Assembly: GCA_003427395.1 (NCBI GenBank)
Contig: BFEA01000032.1
Span: 4,093,565-4,124,737, forward strand
Source of the DNA: Chara braunii
Lineage: Eukaryota > Streptophyta > Charophyceae > Charales > Characeae
Direction: 5' to 3'
DNA length: 31,173 nt
Made by a program: the position numbers and the translations under genes. The notes under the pieces were generated by a model that was not told the DNA's origin, searched no databases, and saw nothing but the letters and a program-made list of their open reading frames with translations. Of the stretch, positions 18,151 to 28,033 are shown in pieces; the stretch's first letter is position 1; each line of letters opens with the position of its first letter.

Positions 18151-19312
18151 TCCCTTTCGAAAGGTGAGGAGAAGGGAGGGCTTGTGTTGATGTGATGTTT
18201 GACGGGGAAGCCGACGATCGTAGCCTTTTTATCTGTGTGTGGAGTTAACAGTAAAAGACCGTACTCACGGGGGGTGTATCGTGATGGAATATGACCGTGA
18301 ATCCGTCCACATTCATTCAATATACTGTTGCCAGATAAGGATGCTGGCTTGGAAGATGAGAGAAAATCTGAATGTGACCGTGAATGCGTTCTCATGCATT
18401 CAAGATGAGTCCACATACGAACGACACTGCTGCATTGGAGGATGAGGATGACATACCTAATCAAGATAGCAAATTGTAAACTACTACTAACAAAACCTCT
18501 ACTGTCTTCGCGCATGTGGGGCATCGCCGGATTAACATAACTCCCTTTTTTTTTTTTTTTTTTTTTTTTTTTCGGTTTCTGTATTTAGAAACAGTTTATT
18601 CAAATGAAGGATAGGTACTGTGATGTGATGGAATGTGACCGTGTGTGTCGTCCGGATGCATGTAACTACGTACGCCCGCGGGCATTCCGCCTTCTTGAAA
18701 GGTAGAGGTACGACAAAATCTAAGGTATTGTTCTCTTCCCCCGCGCAGAGCGCTTCGGCTACTTCAGCAGTAAAATATTATTTCATGACATTATGAAATT
18801 CTATTCTTATTTCATTTCTTTATGTAGAAGATTCAAACGCAGGTGGAAGGTGGCACTCATCTTTTACATAAGATAGCACTAATTCGTCGTTGAGGATATG
18901 CAGCAGCATTTGTGGGTAGAGTGCCCAATATTCATCCAGTGCTGGCAATAGGTTGAATTGTGGACAAACGGCTCTTTGTCTTGTGTCTTTATTTTTTTTA
19001 TTTTTTTTAGAATCATATCTTGTTTCATGTCCGGTCAGTCTGTAAAAACTGAACACTTCCCCCCCCCCCACCACCACCACCCAAAAAAAATAAAAAATAA
19101 AAAAAATCTGAACTCACAACTCCCTGCGCGTGTATTTGTATGACACGGTAAGAGCAGCGATATTTGTGGAGTCTCTGGCAGAAGGGAAATGATGACAAGG
19201 GCTGTGGCATTAAGGCATCTTTGCCTGCAATAACAGCCTCCGGGCGTTCCGCATCTTTGCCGGCAATAACAGAGCATCGCGGACCTTGTCCCACTACCGT
19301 TGAGCTACCTTG
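18151..19312. other. No gene; short repeats and homopolymers
   Basis: The phrase gaatrtgaccgtg occurs near 18288, 18370 and 18632. A T run lies at 18546-18572. A 22-bp repeat gcatctttgcckgcaataac recurs at 19215 and 19251. T-rich and A-rich tracts lie near 18990-19110. No coding or RNA gene is supported. Confidence 0.5.
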
Positions 19313-19409
19313 TTCCCCCGAATACAACGTACGGTGATTATAGCTGTATCTAGACTGAAAGATGCTTCAAATACAGCTATATAATGGCCGTACGTTGTAT
19401 TCGGGGGAA
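19313..19409. mobile_element. 97-bp fold-back element
   Basis: Perfect 22-bp inverted repeats (19313-19334 and 19388-19409, with ttcccccgaatacaacgtac) enclose a second pair around attatagctgtat/atacagctat. It encodes nothing. A related end, gttgtattcgagggaag, occurs at about 10351. Confidence 0.7.
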
Positions 19410-19532
19410 GAAGGTAGGTCAACGTTGGGTTTTCGACGCTGTGTGACTGTACGCCACAACGGAGATGCACGTCGTCCGTCCAAGTCATCTAGCGGTCCGT
19501 TTTTAATAAAAAAGGCAATAGAGACTATCTTT

Positions 19533-19863
19533 TTTTTTCTTTTTTTTTTTTCTAAAGCTATATTCTTCTCTCAATTTCACCTCACACTACCTACCTACCA
19601 GTACTCGTAATTGTAGGCATTGTAGGCATACGGGGAACCCCGTAGCAGCCAGCACCGTGTTCACGAGAGAACATGCGGGGCTGCTCCCGAGCTGCAGGTG
19701 GGCGATACCGGCTAGGGGGCAGCCGGCCAAACTCAGTTGGTAAGGCTCGCAAGTGGCATTCAGGAGGTCGTGGGTTCAATCCCCATTGGCCTCATGTACC
19801 TTCCTGGGCATGCTTGGCGCCCGCCACCTAGAGATAGACCACTGGATCCCCCGATAGGCATTT
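19533..19863. mobile_element. T-tailed SINE-like element, copy B, with 16-bp target duplication
   Basis: A 16-bp direct repeat, aatagagactatcttt, lies at 19517-19532 and 19864-19879. Between them are a T-rich left end (a minus-strand poly(A) tail), a piece of the unit seen in copy A (cctacctaccagtac, ggcatacggggaacccc), a tRNA-like stretch and a tail similar to copy A. The duplication and tail indicate retrotransposition. Confidence 0.65.
19725..19791 (+). repeat. tRNA-like sequence inside SINE-like copy B
   Basis: Ends ggccaa (19725-19730) and ttggcc (19786-19791) pair; box A-like actcagttggtaag and box B-like gggttcaatccc are present, and a T-arm with five pairs can form. The anticodon arm is not convincing, so I do not call a tRNA gene. 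Confidence 0.55.
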
Positions 19864-19887
19864 AATAGAGACTATCTTTGCTCTGTC

Positions 19888-19984
19888 TTACAAGAAAAAA
19901 GCAGAAGTAAATCCTTTCTCTCGAATACTAGTCCCCTTACAAGAAAAAAGCAGAAGTAATCCTTTCTCTCGAATACTAGTCCCC
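19888..19984. repeat. 48-49-bp tandem duplication
   Basis: Units 19888-19936 and 19937-19984 share ttacaagaaaaaagcagaag and ctctcgaatactagtcccc and differ by one A. Confidence 0.9.
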
Positions 19985-20003
19985 CTACACTCGCCACTTT
20001 CCG

Positions 20004-20050
20004 TTGAGCTAGCTGTCTCCTTTTTTCGAGACAGCTACCGGTAGCTCAAG
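20004..20050. repeat. Imperfect hairpin
   Basis: agctgtctc (20011-20019) pairs with gagacagct (20028-20036), and ttgagcta (20004-20011) with tagctcaa (20043-20050). The preceding ccgttgagct phrase also occurs at 19297 and 20293, all in the same orientation. Confidence 0.55.
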
Positions 20051-20394
20051 GACCCTCTTGTTCCCCCAAAAGGCGTTTTTCTTGAGAAACTGTACCAGCC
20101 TCCTTCCGTTTGCCATTTTTGTACCGTGTCGAGATTCTGGCAACTCACTCTTCATTTTCATTTTCTGCTGTGGAAGTGGCCGTATGCCAGTCCAATTGTG
20201 AAAAAAGGAAAACCAGAACAATTGTATTCGTGCCATTTATAATGCATTTCTCATTTCAAATTGAAATAGAACGATTTTTTTTAGCTGTGGCACCGTTGAG
20301 CTGCCTCAACTAAACCGTGCAACTGGGGGACAAGGTCCCGGGGGCCTCTTCTCTGAGAGATAAGTCTAGTTGGACGGCTGCAATAACGGCCGTG

Positions 20395-20482
<88 letters not shown>
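20395..20482. repeat. Homopolymer of 88 A
   Basis: An uninterrupted A run, followed after gccttggac by another 14 A. It could be the tail of a retroposed sequence on the plus strand or an assembly artefact. ORFs here are poly-Lys/poly-Phe artefacts. Confidence 0.95.
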
Positions 20483-20483
<1 letters not shown>

Positions 20484-20551
20484 CCTTGGACAAAAAAAAA
20501 AAAAAACAGCCCTACTCAGAGACAAATTAGGGTCTCATCCCGCCCTACTTA

Positions 20552-20683
20552 GGGCATACTCACACTAGGCCCTCAAAATCGCAAATCCCAAAATGAGCGG
20601 CCAGAACTAGTCCTTCCCTTACAAGGATCTTGCCGCTCATTTTGTGATTTTGTGAGTTTGAGGGCCTAGTGTGAGTATGCTCT
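20552..20683. mobile_element. Tourist-like MITE, copy 1, TTA flanks
   Basis: A 132-bp element with a perfect 24-bp inverted repeat (20554-20577 and 20657-20680, gcatactcacactaggccct plus caaa) and a second inner pair (20590-20601 and 20632-20643). TTA lies at both ends (20549-20551 and 20684-20686), as expected for PIF/Harbinger-type target duplications. It has no coding capacity. A diverged relative is at 29118-29322. Confidence 0.7.
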
Positions 20684-20697
20684 TTACCGTTAGTAGG

Positions 20698-20698
20698 G

Positions 20699-20730
<32 letters not shown>
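20698..20730. repeat. (GTT)11 microsatellite
   Basis: Eleven GTT triplets between the MITE and the U6 sequence. Confidence 0.95.
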
Positions 20731-20761
20731 ACAGTATAAAAGAAATGAAAAAGAAGGGCCT

Positions 20762-20869
20762 GTCCTTCGGGACATCCATTAACATTGGAACGATACAGAG
20801 AGAGAATATTAGCATGGCCCCTGCGCAAGGATGACTCGCATAAATCGAGAAATGGTCCACATTTATTAT
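20762..20869 (+). pseudogene. U6: U6 snRNA retropseudogene
   Basis: The sequence follows U6 from its 5' stem (gtccttcgggacatcc) through attggaacgatacagaga, ttagcatggcccctgcgcaa, ggatgac and aaatcgagaaatggtcca. Differences from the plant consensus known to me include a one-pair shorter 5' stem, catccattaac for the usual CATCCGATAAAA, about four extra bases after the ACAGAGA box, and acatttatta in place of the terminal T run. A 15-A tail follows (20870-20884). The 13-bp sequence aaaaagaagggcc occurs directly before (20748-20760) and after (20880-20892). Tail and target duplication show retroposition of a U6 transcript. A tataaaag lies 27 bp upstream, but it belongs to the insertion site. Confidence 0.85.
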
Positions 20870-20892
20870 AAAAAAAAAAAAAAAGAAGGGCC

Positions 20893-21376
20893 CTAGCGGT
20901 TGGGCCGTGAAAGTAAAAACGTAGTCCGGAGGCCAGGCCCTTTTTTTTCACACGAAACATACGACCACGGACAAACCAGGCCCGCCAACGGGCCCAAAAA
21001 GAATAAATAAAAAAATCAACAAAATATGCCATCTTTTTGAGAGGAGAGGTGGGGCCGTTCCTTTTTTCGATTTCGGCCAACCTCCGCTTCCGTCATTCAC
21101 TCTCAGATGGCCCACATCTCCTCAAATTTCCACATCTCCTCAAGTTTTCCACATCCTTCCGTTGCTAGCGGAACCCCCTTCACTTGCGGAAGGTGGGATA
21201 AGCAAAAATACGTAATTTTGCTGACCGCAAGTAAGTAAGGTGGGAGGAGGCCCTTAGTTCCCCTTATGATAGTCTTTGTGGACTGGAAAAAAAAAGCGTA
21301 TCAGATGTGCTGGCTCGTTTTTAGCAGGAAGTAGATGGTTCCGTGAGCGTCGGGCTGCTCTTCTCGGATTTATAGC
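20893..21376. other. No gene seen
   Basis: A/T-rich with short GC phrases (ggcccgccaacgggccc near 20978). The phrase cacatctcctcaa is repeated near 21113-21150. No supported gene. Confidence 0.5.
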
Positions 21377-21493
21377 TGTCCATGGAATTACTGGTGATCT
21401 TGCTTTTTTTGGTGCTGTCCATGGCATTACTGGTGATCTTGCTTTTTTTGGTGATGTCCATGGAATTGCTGGTGATCTTGCTTTTTTTGGTGC
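21377..21493. repeat. 39-bp minisatellite, three copies
   Basis: Units begin tgtccatggmattrctggtg at 21377, 21416 and 21455 and end in ttttttggtg. Because 39 is a multiple of three, an open frame crosses the array on the plus strand (VHGITGDLAFFGA repeats) and another on the minus strand (KKARSPVIPWT repeats). Neither has independent support as a gene. Confidence 0.9.
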
Positions 21494-22404
21494 TTTCGTC
21501 TTTTTTTCAATGGTCCTTTTCTTAGAGATGTTGGCTTGGTGCATTCTGATATATATTGAGGTTAGTACTTGGTTCTTGTAGTTGCATGGCAAGAAAAAAA
21601 AAAGAAAAAAAAAAGGAGCAGAAGGGCCAGGTTGGTGGTCTGGTGTAGTATTCTGTTATATGCAGGGAAAAGGCTCAGACCCTTGATTTCGGATTGAGCG
21701 CCGATGTAGAGTGCATAGTACTGCATACATCTTGTGATATACTTAGCCTTTTGGTTACTCAGGCCCGGTAATAGAATTTAAAAAAAAAATAAAAAAAAAT
21801 GAAACCCGGTAACGGGAACTTTGATCTTTGAAAAACAAAACAAAACAAAAAAAAGCAGTAAATACTAAATAATTTCTTTTCTCGTTTACAAACTAATAAT
21901 AGTAAAAAGACGGTGCAGTCCAAGGTACACATTACACATTATCAACATCATTACACATTATCAACATCATTGAACCAGCACGAAATAGCCCAAACTAATA
22001 AGTTAATAATAGATTTAGCAGGATTATTGCCAATATAATCATAAAAGGCCAGTTTCTCTGGTATTCGTGACCGAGCTTCTGAAATACTAAGACCTTGAGA
22101 TGTACTTAATCGTAGACAGATTATACGACAAGAAAACTACCTCGCCTGGAAAATCGCCAACTGGTATGAATTTCCAAAATCTTAGGCACCTCCACTCGTC
22201 ATCTCACTCACGCACGTGATTGAGATGAGATCACACTGGACTTCAACGCCACAGAAGATCAGGAATTGAATGTCACACACAAAGTGGTTGATGATATCAG
22301 AAAAAGGTGATGGATAATTGAAGGCCCGGCTGCGCTGAGCAATCAACATGCAACAATCGGCTCGAGAGACCATCCAGTAAACAGCAAGTTCTCACTGGCT
22401 ATGG

Positions 22405-22406
<2 letters not shown>
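21494..22406. other. No gene; A/T-rich with a 19-bp repeat
   Basis: ttacacattatcaacatca occurs twice in tandem (21932-21950, 21951-21969). A runs lie near 21593-21615 and 21780-21800. Nothing else is recognised. Confidence 0.5.
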
Positions 22407-22460
<54 letters not shown>

Positions 22461-22496
22461 GTCTCTTATACACATCTAGATGTGTATAAGAGACAG

Positions 22497-22527
<31 letters not shown>

Positions 22528-22530
22528 GTT
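22407..22530. repeat. (CT)n microsatellite split by an adapter sequence
   Basis: CT repeats at 22407-22458 and 22497-22527 flank a 38-bp sequence that is not a CT repeat (next entry). Confidence 0.95.
22459..22496. other. Nextera (Tn5 mosaic-end) mate-pair junction adapter, artefact
   Basis: Positions 22459-22477 read ctgtctcttatacacatct and 22478-22496 read agatgtgtataagagacag. These are the two 19-bp Tn5 mosaic ends joined head to head, identical to the junction adapter made in Nextera mate-pair libraries. It is very unlikely to be natural. Sequence left and right of it may come from sites kilobases apart. Confidence 0.95.
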
Positions 22531-23529
22531 TTGTGCAGTGCTGAAAGAAGCTCCCTCTCTAATCTCACCAAGCCGCTAACATTGCAACAAAACTTGCCAG
22601 ACGATGCACCCATGATAATGACTGGGGATTTCAACACCACGCTGGACCCCGCCGTGGATCGTAGATCTTCCTCGCAACGCCAAGGGTTTGCTGACCCTGT
22701 GCTGAGTCCGGATATCATTATGCTCAAACAATTCATGCTGGACAGGCAACTACAGGACGCGTACAGGATGCTCCACCCGGCCAAAAGGGCATATACTTGC
22801 TTGTCTGACAGAGGTCACGAGGGAGTGGCCAATTCGAGAATACACCTAACCTTGCTGTCCAAGGACCTAGAGGACCTGGTTTTATCTGCAGAGATTCTGC
22901 CTATCAGCCCCTGTAAGTCCTTCGATCATAGGATGATCGTTCTCGCCCTCTCCTTTCACTCCCATGTTAAGAGGGGGCCGGGCTTCTACAAACTAAACAC
23001 CTCCCTCCTCCCCCGCCCCAAGTTCAAAGAATTGATAAACGGGTTCTGGCAATACTGGCAAACATAGAGGCCGCCCACGGGTCAGACAGTGTCTTGGTTT
23101 AACGAAGGGATGGCCCAAATGAGAGAACGAGCTATTCAGTATGCGAGAGACCGTAAGGCTATTTTGGAGAGACTCGTGAGGGAACTTCAGGAATGGGATG
23201 AACAGCTGATGAGCGACGCGCTACACGGTCCGTTCTTTGATGAGCTGCAAAAAGCAAGAGATCACCTTCAAGAATACCTTGATCGCCAAATGCAAGCTTG
23301 GAGGATCCAGGCTCGCGTCAAGAGGGTGCACACTGATGGCACGATGGCGAAAGCCTTCTTTCAAAAAGCGAAGGTGCGGGCAAGAGCCAATATGGTTCCT
23401 AGACTTAAGCACCCGTTTGAACCGGATGCACCGGTGGCAACGAACGCCTATTCGATAGTGGACTTGCATCCAGATACTATCAAAATCTGTTCACATCGCA
23501 AACCCCTACGAAACCTCCCGTCCAAGTAA
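22530..23529 (+). pseudogene. L1-like LINE ORF2: endonuclease C-terminal part and linker
   Basis: This is one frame with a TAG at 23065-23067. It starts inside the APE-type endonuclease; the N-terminal half is missing, cut off at the CT repeat and adapter. Visible motifs are PMIMTGDFNTTLDP (GDFN), SRIHLTLLSK and SFDHRMIVLAL (the terminal D-H pair). In APE nucleases SRIH is normally SRID, so a conserved Asp is replaced by His. The linker after the stop is rich in Arg, Gln and Glu (ERAIQYARDRKAILERLVRE, KAFFQKAKVRARANM), as usual before LINE RTs. The frame ends at TAA 23527-23529, after a frameshift near 23470-23540. The nuclease nicks target DNA to prime reverse transcription; this copy is dead. 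Confidence 0.75.
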
Positions 23530-23546
23530 ACCAAGCACGAGAACAA

Positions 23547-25652
23547 TTGTTGCAAGCAATCCAGACACGCCTTACACTAGCCCAAAAATCCCAACTGGAC
23601 AACCACCTTACTGAGGAAGAAGTGAAGGAGGCCTTGGACGATATGGAGGATGAAAAACAACCGGGGGTGGACTCCTTCCCAAAGGAGTTTTGGGTCCAGT
23701 TCTGGGACTTGCTTAAAACAGACCTGATGGACTACATCGGAGCGATCCAACAGGAGGGCTCGTTTGGGGGCATGATGGGCCAAGGAGTCACCACGCTACT
23801 GTATAAGAAGGGGGACAAGGAAGACAACAAAAACTACAGACCCATCACGCTCCTGCCGGTCCCCTATAAGCTGGTGGCAAAATCATTGACCAGAAGACTA
23901 GTGCCTTTAATGAATATGCTCATACATCCGAACCAATCGGGCTTCATGCCCAACCGCAACATAAAGGACAACATCCTGCTGGTCAATGAGACGATTAAAT
24001 ATGCTCTCCAGAGAAGAGTTCCGGCCGCGCTGCTTTTTATAGACTTCGAAAAAGCTTATGACCATGTCGACTGGGACTTCCTGGACATGTGTCTGTCAAG
24101 GATGAATTTCGGACCTGGCTTCTGTCGTTGGATTCAACTCTTACATAGGTCCGCCTCGACAAATGTCATGTTGAATGGCCATCTTGCATCCCCCTTTGCC
24201 CTTCAACGATCGGTGCGCCAAGGGGACCCCGTAGCGCCCTTGCTGTTCGTGATTGTTATGGAGGCTCTGACCTCACTCATTAGAGCACACCTGCGGATCC
24301 AGAAGGTGCCAATCTTAGAATTGCCGCAACACCAGGTGCCGATGACATCCTTGTTTGCAGATGACCTCACAGTACTCATCCGAGCTGATGAGCATAGTCT
24401 TCAAGCATTAGCCGAGGTCATACACAAATTTTCGCTCGCCGCAGACATGAAGGTTAACTGGAATGCTAAAACCGAAGGGTGGTGGTTGCACCCCTTGGGC
24501 GTGAATTCTCCCTTGGAATCGCCGATCTCGTGGGCTGCAAAAGAGACGGCAATCAGAATCTTGGGAGTCAAGCTAACAGCGCTCGGTCCACCGCCGGACC
24601 ACGGTGAGAACTTGGTCAACCTGGCCATTGACAGGTTGGGAAAGTGGGAAAACCTGCATACATCTTTGGTGGGCCGAGCGCTGGCAATTAATAACGCGGT
24701 CCTTGCAGTGATCTGGTATAAGCTCGCAGTCTGGCCCCTGAACTCGAAACAGTATGCTAGACTCAAAGGGGCCCTGTCGGTCTACCTATGAAAAAACAGC
24801 ACTAATTCCCAAGGAGCCCTCCACTGTGTGAAATGGGATGTTATGACACAACCCAGATCCAAAGGGGGGCTGGGGATCCTTGATCCGGAGAGAGAGTGTG
24901 AGGTCCTTCTGTTCAAAGTGCTGGTCCGACTTTTAGTGGGTGAAGACATTCCATGGGCGCCGCTCACCTGTTTGCAGATTGCAAACTTGGCCCCGGAGTC
25001 GCCGGTGGAAAGTCGGGTGCACCCCCTCCAATGGTTGACCAATGCCTTCTGGTCCATTCCCGCTCTGGCGCACCACCAGCGACCGCCAGAAAATGAGGCG
25101 CAGGCCACCAAACAGGATATATCAAACGACCCGCTGTGGCCAACCATGCTCAAGCTGTGGAGGAACAGAGGACCGAAGCAAAAACGTCCCCCCAGCAGGT
25201 GGCACGATATACGGCGACAACCCCTCTTTAGCAACCCCTACGTAGTAGACGCAGAAGGGAACCCCTTTGCCCTCACGACCAACTCTCCGTGGCTTAATTG
25301 GGTCAAGCGAGGTATATACACTATAGGTAGCCTCTGGGATGTAGAATCAGGGGACTGGATCGCACTGGATAAGCTGCAACAAAAACTGAAATATACCAAA
25401 CACGTTGATGCTAAATTGGCCATGCTGACGGAAGCTATACCGCTGGCATGGCAGCTGGCACTGAAAAGAGGGCCCTCTCTGCGGCAAGGAGACTGGGCAG
25501 TCAAAACCACTGACCTGCCGCTTCCACTACTCATTTACAGAGTCAACACGATGGCTCAGATTGTAAGGAATGAGCGACTGCAAAGAAAATTGGGAGTTGC
25601 TAATGCTTGTAAGAGTAGTTGGCGGCCACGAAGAAGGGTTTCTCGTCTATGA
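23547..25652 (+). pseudogene. L1-like LINE ORF2: reverse transcriptase and connector
   Basis: One frame interrupted only by TGA at 24789-24791. The fingers begin with HLTEEEVKEALDDM and KQPGVDSFPKEFW. NYRPITLL and SGFMPNRNIKDNI precede motif A FIDFEKAYDHVDW; motif B is RQGDPVAPLLF and motif C is LFADDLTVL. All catalytic Asp residues are present. The TGA falls where Trp is expected (SVYL-stop-KNSTNSQGALH), so a single TGG to TGA change explains it; VKWDVMTQPRSKGGLGILD continues in frame. Near 25560-25650 the reading moves to the frame of the next block. It belongs to the plant-type L1 group by motif order. Four disabling changes across the element show that it is inactive. Confidence 0.85.
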
Positions 25653-26679
25653 GCCCTCCACCCCGATTGCTGCCCTTCCCTTCGATCCGGCAGAGTGGGA
25701 ATGGGTGAAAGGGAAACACATGCACATCTGGGACTATACCGTCAAAGGGGGTTACAGACAAGCCACACCACAGCAGCAAATTGACCTCGCCGTCTCTGAA
25801 AGATGGGCGAGAGATTCGCCCATCGACCCTACCCGGGTACAGAATCTGCCATGGCGCGCATATTCTAAGATCATGCCCACGAATCTGAGATCGCTCCAAT
25901 GGCAGATTCTGCACCGATACCTTCCCACACCGGATTGGCTGGTGTCCAGGACCAACTTGGAACAGAAAGGGCTGCTCTCCCCCATTTGCTCCTATTGTGG
26001 TAGAGGGTCGCCCCCGGCTCAAACACTAGAGCATTGTCTTTTGGCATGCCCGATGGTTGCTCAGATATGGCCTTGGTGGGATGCGGCCTTCCACTCTCTC
26101 ACCTCCCACCGCATCCCCTGGGACATAGCTCTGCTATTGTTGGGCAGGAAAGATTGCGTCCCAAACCAGTGGTCTGCGTTTGCATCCAACCTCTTCTCCT
26201 ACATAAGGCTTCACGTGTTGATGCTGGCCTGGCGTGCAAGGTGTTCCTTTGAAAGAAAGGACCATCAGTTTGGTTTGCAACAGGCCCAACAAGCGTTGGA
26301 AGACAAGATAAAGTCTCAGACATATGACGCCTGGAAGCAGTGGAAGGCCATGAAACGACAATACAGTGATGAAAAAGAACCGCAGGCCAGACTGACCATC
26401 ATAGACACCTACTTGCAGATATGGCAGGACCCTCTCAAGCGATTCAGTGAGATAGATGCTGAAATGAATATTACCTGGAAGCCCTGGAGGAACGCGGAAC
26501 ACCTATGGAGTAGGAGATCCCTGCAGGATTTTCAAGTCCCATATCTGCAAACCAATTTCGTCCTTGTGCCGAACCCACCATCACCGCCCTCGCCCCCCCC
26601 GCCACCGCCGCCGCACAGCCTCCCGGTCTCCCTGCCACTACCCTCCCCTCCTCCCCAGGTCGCCCCCCCTTCCCGATAA
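25570..26679 (+). pseudogene. L1-like LINE ORF2: zf-RVT finger and C-terminal tail
   Basis: The protein continues with IWDYTVKGGYRQATPQQQID, then NLPWRAYSKIMPTNLRSLQW, and the zf-RVT finger ICSYCGRGSPPAQTLEHCLL ending in AC (C-x2-C, then H-x4-C), typical of plant LINE ORF2 proteins. A helical region (FERKDHQFGLQQAQQALEDK) and a Pro-rich C-terminus (runs of P and S, ending PPSR) follow before TAA at 26677-26679. The true junction with the RT block lies near 25600-25650; the first codons of this open frame are probably out-of-frame reading. The finger is thought to help bind element RNA. Confidence 0.8.
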
Positions 26680-27611
26680 CAGCTACCCGCCTGCACCCCG
26701 CTCATACATGAACGACAGGATGGATGGGTCACGGAGAAGGGGATTGGCTTCAGAGAGGTGGACGGGTTGGAGCATTGACACCCGCTATTGCAGAAAATGC
26801 TAACAGCTACTTTGAAGTCTGGCGACTGTGGGTCTCGGTGGCCATCAAGGAAAAAATGTCAGTCATCAGAAGTGATCACAAATGGCGAAAGGTGGATCAA
26901 TACTGTTAGGCGTTCCAATTCATACAAAGGGTGAGTTGAGGACAATGTAATGTTGTACACTCATGTTAAGGGACGCTGGGTCCGCTCCCCTCCTCTTCAC
27001 CTCCCAGCCCCCATACCTCCATCATCGCGCCGCTGTCATACCGGCTGCAGATGATGGGCACAAGCGGGCATATTTGAGACAACGGGGCGAATAATTCATA
27101 TGTGGGCAAGACCACCGACAGAAGTGGGGGACCATTGGAGACACATGGCAGAGGGGGACCTTTGGTATTGAGGAGATCACTGTATTTGAACAGGGATACG
27201 GGCACAATCTGCTAAACCTGCAAATACAACTTCTCTCCGGATATAAGGATACGGTGGACAACAGGGCCTACTACTACCTTTTGCTAGGCTTTCAATCCAT
27301 GACTTGCATAAGAGAGTGACAAATTCTTCAAGGATCACACTGGCAGTTTCGGGAGTGGCAATGGTGCTACATTAGCCATACGGGCATAAGACCCATCAAC
27401 ATATGACATAATTCCGTGTCTGTTTATAAGGTTTAGATATAGTGTTTATCCAACAGGGGGGCCGCTGAAATGAGGGCTGAGTTGATAGATAAGGGATGCT
27501 CCAAAAAAGGGAAGAGTGATACTAGCAGCTCCATGGGATGATGGAGCCCCAGGATGATTTAGCAATAGCCACAGCCCCAGGAAACAACAACCATCATTCT
27601 CAGTGTTACCA
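26680..27611. other. LINE 3' flank, no gene
   Basis: The first ~300 bp are probably LINE 3' UTR. No poly(A) end or target duplication was found. No ORF of protein-like character. Confidence 0.4.
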
Positions 27612-27756
27612 GATGTATCAATGGGACGCTGGACCCGGTTTCCAGCAGGTGCCGCTCCCCACCAATAGATGGAGCAGCCCGACTGGTAAGCCCTCAATTC
27701 TGGCGGTTCTCCTACCACCGCCAGGATAGGGGGATATCGAAAGGGCCATTTTCAGG
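27612..27756 (+). repeat. Dispersed repeat, copy 2 (partner at 9877-10020)
   Basis: Same orientation and order of phrases as copy 1; see there. Copy 2 reads ggacccggtttccagcaggt, ctccccaccaatagatggag and ccctcaattctggcgg. Confidence 0.8.
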
Positions 27757-27905
27757 AATGAATTCTACACGAGGGTTTGGCACAACTGGTCATCTTTGAG
27801 TTGTGCAGGTAGTTGCCCTTGCCCAGGCCTACAGTGCATGCCTACCAAAAGGAAGGCCTAAAACTGCCAGCCAAAAAGATCCTACGAGTGTGCTAGGCAA
27901 TTACG

Positions 27906-28033
27906 GACCGTACACACAGGTCCTAGGCTCAAAACTCATCTGCTTCAGAAGAGTGAAAAAAAGGAAAACGACCGTACACACAGGTCCTAGGCTCAAAACT
28001 CATCTGCTTCAGAAGAGTGAAAACAAGGAAAAC
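27906..28033. repeat. 64-bp tandem duplication
   Basis: Units starting at 27906 and 27970 share gaccgtacacacaggtccta, ggctcaaaactcatctgctt and cagaagagtgaaaa. Both end in A-rich sequence. Confidence 0.9.

Noticed and set aside
19725-19791. A functional tRNA gene
   Set aside because: Box A and B are present, but the anticodon arm is poor, the acceptor has only six pairs, and it lies inside a retroposed repeat.
20735-20742. TATA box of a live U6 gene
   Set aside because: The upstream sequence is the target-site side of the insertion; no upstream sequence element and no T terminator were found.
21632-21760. Phrases like U2 snRNA (gtgtagtattctgtt, agccttttggtt)
   Set aside because: They occur in the wrong order and are too short; no U2 stem-loops or Sm site could be placed.
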